8,772 bases of DNA from Rhodoferax sp. (GTDB lineage Bacteria > Pseudomonadota > Gammaproteobacteria > Burkholderiales > Burkholderiaceae), in assembly GCA_020048295.1 (NCBI GenBank), contig JAIFMT010000211.1:1-8772 (forward strand), given 5' to 3'. The notes beneath the pieces were generated by a model. It ran no database searches, was not told the DNA's origin, and saw only the letters and a list, made by a program, of their open reading frames with translations. Position numbers and translations under genes: made by a program. Below are positions 6,206 through 8,772 of this stretch, one piece after another. Numbering within the stretch: position 1 is the first letter of the stretch; the number at the start of each line of letters is the position of its first letter.

Positions 6206-7261
6206 ATGAACCATTCCCCACGCACGCCACACCACTACGCCGTCATCGGCGCGGGCATGGCAGGCATCACCTGTGCGCGCACCCTGATGCAAGCCGGCCA
6301 CAGCGTCAAAGTATTTGAGAAAAGTAGCGGCCTGGGCGGGCGCATGGCCACCCGCGACAGCGCTTTTGGCTCGTTCGACCATGGCGCGCAGTACTTCACT
6401 GCGCGTGATCCGCGTTTTGTCATGGCGCTGGAGACTTCGCCCCTGTTGTGCAAACGCTGGAGCGCCAACACGGTGCAATTGATCGACGAGTCGGGCCACG
6501 TCACCAGCCCTGGCAAACCCGCGAGCGACGCGCACTGGGTGGGCGTACCTGGCATGAAGTCGCTGGTTGGGGGCTGGGCGGAAGAACTCAAGGCCAGGGG
6601 CCAGATCGAGCTCGACACCCGGGTGACGCAAATTGCGCCCGACGCGGTCAAGCACAGCCAGTGGCAGCTGCGTACTGAAGGACCCGATGAAGCCCACCAT
6701 GTCTATTCAGGTTTTGATGCTGTTTTGTTGGCCCTGCCCAGTGTGCAAGCGCGCTTCCTGCTACAAAACTCCAAGTTATGTGAGGGCTGGGGCGCAGCAC
6801 TGGATGCGGTTCAAGTCGCCCCTTGCTGGACCTTGATGCTGGCTTTTCCGCAGGCCATGCAGCCGGGCATGACCACCCTGGGGCCGCAGTGGAATGCCGC
6901 GCGCAGCACGCACCACCGCATTGCCTGGGTGGCGCGCGAATCCAGCAAACCCGGCCGCAGCCCGATCGAGCGCTGGACCGTGCAGGCCAGTCCGCAGTGG
7001 TCGCAGGAGCATCTGCAGGACGACGCCGCGCGGGTGGAGGCCAAGATGCTCAAGGCCTTTGCCGAGGTGACCGGCATTCGTGCCGAACCTGCCCATGTGG
7101 ACAGCCAGCGCTGGCTGTACGCCAAAACCACGCAACCGCTGGGCCGCAGCCACCTGTGGGACAGCCAGCAGCACCTGGGCGTGTGTGGCGACTGGTGCCT
7201 GGGTCACCGCATTGAGGATGCCTTTGTGTCAGGGCTGGAGCTGGCACTCGCCGCGGTGTGA
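6206..7261 (+). CDS. Renalase-like FAD-dependent NAD(P)-binding oxidoreductase
   Basis: The 351-residue product opens with a Rossmann dinucleotide-binding motif, [17 protein letters not shown] (G15, G17, G20), an acidic residue E38 at the end of the second strand, and [10 protein letters not shown] at 41-50, the arginine-containing FAD signature of amine-oxidase-like flavoproteins. [15 protein letters not shown] follows at 57-71. The C-terminus has the second FAD-contacting segment [22 protein letters not shown] from residue 326. This pattern fits the uncharacterised 'predicted NAD/FAD-dependent oxidoreductase' group related to renalase. Renalases oxidise aberrant dihydro-NAD(P) isomers, but whether this bacterial group does so is not shown here. 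It is cytoplasmic, with no signal peptide. The ATG is supported by GGAG at 6193-6196, 9 bases upstream. Its TGA overlaps the GTG start of gluQ, so the two are translationally coupled. Confidence 0.9.
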   Translation: MNHSPRTPHHYAVIGAGMAGITCARTLMQAGHSVKVFEKSSGLGGRMATRDSAFGSFDHGAQYFTARDPRFVMALETSPLLCKRWSANTVQLIDESGHVTSPGKPASDAHWVGVPGMKSLVGGWAEELKARGQIELDTRVTQIAPDAVKHSQWQLRTEGPDEAHHVYSGFDAVLLALPSVQARFLLQNSKLCEGWGAALDAVQVAPCWTLMLAFPQAMQPGMTTLGPQWNAARSTHHRIAWVARESSKPGRSPIERWTVQASPQWSQEHLQDDAARVEAKMLKAFAEVTGIRAEPAHVDSQRWLYAKTTQPLGRSHLWDSQQHLGVCGDWCLGHRIEDAFVSGLELALAAV

Positions 7262-8307
7262 GCCCGGGATACCGGGGGCGGTTTGCGCCCTCGCCCACCG
7301 GAGCGTTGCACGCGGGTTCGCTGGTGGCGGCACTGGCAAGCTGGCTGGACGCGCGAGCCCACCATGGCGTGTGGCTGGTGCGCATTGAAGACGTTGACCG
7401 CACGCGCTGCCTGCCCGGCATCGATCAGCTCATCTTGCAACAACTGGCCGCCTGTGGTCTGGCCAGCGACGAGCCAGTGGTGTACCAGTCGCAACGCGCT
7501 GCCCTCTACCAGCAAGCACTTGACACGCTGGTGGCCGGCGCTCTGGCCTACCCCTGCGGCTGCAGCCGCAAAGACGTTGAAAACACGCTGCGTCGCAGCG
7601 GCCAGCACAAACCGCGCCATGGCGAACTGATTTACCCCGGCACTTGCCGCGCGGGTCTGCACGGATCGCCGGCGCGCGGATGGCGGCTTCGGACTGATTA
7701 TTATATTGAAAATCAGGCTATAGCCCTTATAGATAAAGCGCTTCAAGCTACAAATAATAAAGCATATTTCGATTTCGACAGAAACGCCCTCAACACTGGC
7801 GCGACAACCGGCATGCGCACCACCACGGTGCTGCAATGGACCGATCGCCGTCTGGGCCCTCAGCAGCAAGACGTGGTTGCCGAAGTGGGCGATTTCATCC
7901 TCAAACGCGCTGATGGCTGCTTTGCCTACCAGCTGGCGGTGGTGGTGGACGACGGCGCGCAGAATATCTCCGACGTGGTGCGGGGTGCCGACCTGAGCGA
8001 CAACACCGCGCGGCAAATCCTGTTGCAACGCGCACTGGGCTTGCCCACCCCAAGTTACCTGCATACGCCGCTGGTGCTGGGGCCAAACGGCGAAAAACTC
8101 AGCAAGCAAAACGGCGCGCAAGCGCTTGACCTGTCTGACCCCCTGCGCGCCTTGAACGCCGCCGCCACGGTGCTGGGGTTGACTGCCGACGCTGGCCCCA
8201 TCGGGCCGGCGCTGCAACGCTGGACTGCCCAGTGGACAACCCGGTGGCGCACTGACACGGGTGCAACAAACCCGCAAAAATCGGGCTATCAATTGGCAAA
8301 GGGGTAG
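7258..8307 (+). CDS. gluQ: Glutamyl-Q tRNA(Asp) synthetase with an in-frame repeat insertion
   Basis: The enzyme activates glutamate and attaches it to queuosine at the wobble position of tRNA(Asp). The 349-residue protein lacks the anticodon-binding domain of full GluRS, as expected for GluQ-RS. Visible motifs are [13 protein letters not shown] at 9-21 (HIGH-type HAGS), RIEDVD at 42-47, zinc ligands C100, C102, Y126 and C130 (CGCSRKD and YPGTCR), [22 protein letters not shown], the [11 protein letters not shown] block, and KLSKQ at 280-284 (KMSKS-type). The GTG start overlaps the preceding TGA by four bases (GTGA). Length exceeds the usual roughly 290-310 residues. About 30 extra residues lie between WRLRT (142-146) and WTDRRLG (194 onward), encoded by AT-rich DNA matching an interspersed repeat, and residues about 330-349 form an atypical tail. 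All catalytic motifs remain, so the enzyme may still function. Confidence 0.95.
   Translation: MSPGYRGRFAPSPTGALHAGSLVAALASWLDARAHHGVWLVRIEDVDRTRCLPGIDQLILQQLAACGLASDEPVVYQSQRAALYQQALDTLVAGALAYPCGCSRKDVENTLRRSGQHKPRHGELIYPGTCRAGLHGSPARGWRLRTDYYIENQAIALIDKALQATNNKAYFDFDRNALNTGATTGMRTTTVLQWTDRRLGPQQQDVVAEVGDFILKRADGCFAYQLAVVVDDGAQNISDVVRGADLSDNTARQILLQRALGLPTPSYLHTPLVLGPNGEKLSKQNGAQALDLSDPLRALNAAATVLGLTADAGPIGPALQRWTAQWTTRWRTDTGATNPQKSGYQLAKG
7704..7776 (-). repeat. AT-rich interspersed repeat inside gluQ, in-frame
   Basis: This block is strikingly AT-rich within a GC-rich gene, with codons such as tat, att, aat and ata that the gene otherwise avoids. Its core, plus-strand 7716-7750, is the reverse complement of the intergenic copy's core (3694-3728) at 26 of 35 bases, without gaps. 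Shared blocks include TAGCT, AGCGC, ATAAGGGCT and AGCC. It is read through in gluQ with no stop codon, giving residues about 147-175 ([20 protein letters not shown]). Exact borders and any target duplication cannot be defined without relatives for comparison. Confidence 0.65.
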
Positions 8308-8332
8308 CGATCTTGTCACTTTGCTGCTACAA

Positions 8333-8361
8333 ACGGTGACGCTTAAATTACCGGTTACCGT
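8333..8361 (+). other. Hairpin-forming sequence between gluQ and the PAS gene
   Basis: ACGGTGAC at 8333-8340 can pair with GTTACCGT at 8354-8361 through seven Watson-Crick pairs and one G-U pair, with a 13-base loop. There is no T-tract after it, so it is not a classical intrinsic terminator. It may weakly end the gluQ transcript or be chance. Confidence 0.25.
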
Positions 8362-8391
8362 CAAAAGCCCCCTGCACACCCCTCTGCGGCC

Positions 8392-8772
8392 ATGTCTTCA
8401 AACCCTGAAATTGCACTGAGATTTGAACTGGCAACGCCCACAAAGTTGGTGTACGCCAGCGTAAACAGCGAAGACCTGCTGGGCTACACGCCAGCTCAAC
8501 TGATCGCGACGAGCTGGTCAAACCTGATCCACCCGGACGATCATGACATCATGCACAGGCTGCTGTGCGCCAACATCGAGCCGGCTTGCGGCCGTGTCAA
8601 CCTGCGCGTGCGCCATGCCAATGGCAAGATTCGCTGCGTCTCAGGCACTTACCTGTGCGCATCGGCTGCTCCGCTGCCGGCCACGCTGGAATTGCACCTG
8701 CAAGATGCCAGACAGCGCGGCCACACCAGCGAACCGGTCGCACTGATGACCCAATTTGTGGCGATGATGGAA
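8392..8772 (+). CDS. PAS-domain signalling protein, N-terminal part (partial)
   Basis: An ATG at 8392 opens a frame that runs without a stop to the end of the window, giving 127 residues. Residues about 8-105 form a PAS fold of the PAS_3 type: LLGYTPAQLI at 29-38, the hallmark IHPDD at 46-50, and NLRVRHANGKIRCVSG at 70-85. A segment ending ALMTQFVAMME follows and looks like the linker into another domain. PAS domains sense ligands or redox state and commonly precede GGDEF, EAL or histidine-kinase modules, but the output domain lies outside the window. There is no signal peptide or membrane helix, so sensing is probably cytoplasmic. No clear ribosome binding site precedes the ATG. It follows gluQ by 84 bases and is probably a separate transcript. 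Confidence 0.8.
   Translation, partial: MSSNPEIALRFELATPTKLVYASVNSEDLLGYTPAQLIATSWSNLIHPDDHDIMHRLLCANIEPACGRVNLRVRHANGKIRCVSGTYLCASAAPLPATLELHLQDARQRGHTSEPVALMTQFVAMME

Noticed and set aside
7204..8379. Long open frame (about 390 codons) antisense to gluQ
   Set aside because: It has no recognisable domain, is opposite a well-identified enzyme gene, and its openness follows from the GC-rich codon pattern of gluQ.
1..8772. CRISPR array, tRNA or rRNA gene, transposase, toxin-antitoxin pair or phage gene
   Set aside because: Reading both strands showed no regularly spaced direct repeats, no tRNA-like cloverleaf ends and no matching protein signatures.

Overview
The window looks like ordinary chromosome from a GC-rich betaproteobacterium, most likely a member of the Comamonadaceae (Rhodoferax/Polaromonas/Acidovorax group). 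This rests on strong G/C third-position bias, the protein flavours, and an AT-rich interspersed repeat whose core (TAGCTGTTAGCGC) I recall as typical of that family. The placement is an inference from reading; no search was run. Genes are tightly packed and no gap exceeds 300 bases. I see no tRNA, rRNA, CRISPR array, insertion sequence or phage gene.

Layout. Positions 1-2732 (+) hold a compact operon. It contains the 3' end of an unidentified gene (possibly an AAA+/MoxR-type ATPase), a two-domain DUF2201-type protein (HExxH metallopeptidase-like domain, low-complexity linker, VWA-like domain with a MIDAS motif), a roughly 320-residue protein that may be DsrS-like and is broken by a single-base frameshift near 2080, and an 82-residue unknown protein joined to it by an ATGA overlap. 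Positions 2761-5065 (-) hold a fumarylacetoacetate-hydrolase-family enzyme, a flavodoxin/quinone-reductase-like flavoprotein and a pirin-family (quercetinase-like) protein, transcribed in the order pirin, flavoprotein, FAH enzyme. An interspersed repeat lies between the last two. A LysR-type regulator (5183-6121, +) is divergent from pirin. The 117-base region between them carries three dyad-symmetric sequences, one of which (TTCAA-N5-TTGAA) fits the T-N11-A LysR box.

Positions 6206-8307 (+) hold a renalase-like FAD-dependent oxidoreductase coupled by a GTGA overlap to gluQ, encoding glutamyl-Q tRNA(Asp) synthetase. gluQ contains an in-frame AT-rich insertion that matches, in reverse orientation, the repeat in the FAH/flavoprotein gap, so the repeat appears to have become protein-coding. 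The window ends inside a PAS-domain signalling protein (8392 onward).

How they may work together. LysR, pirin and flavoprotein form a plausible redox- or quinone-responsive unit, with the FAH enzyme possibly serving aromatic or sugar-acid catabolism. The ATPase(?)/VWA pair would fit a MoxR-VWA chaperone system. The most unusual observation is the repeat embedded in gluQ, followed by the frameshift in the operon's third gene.
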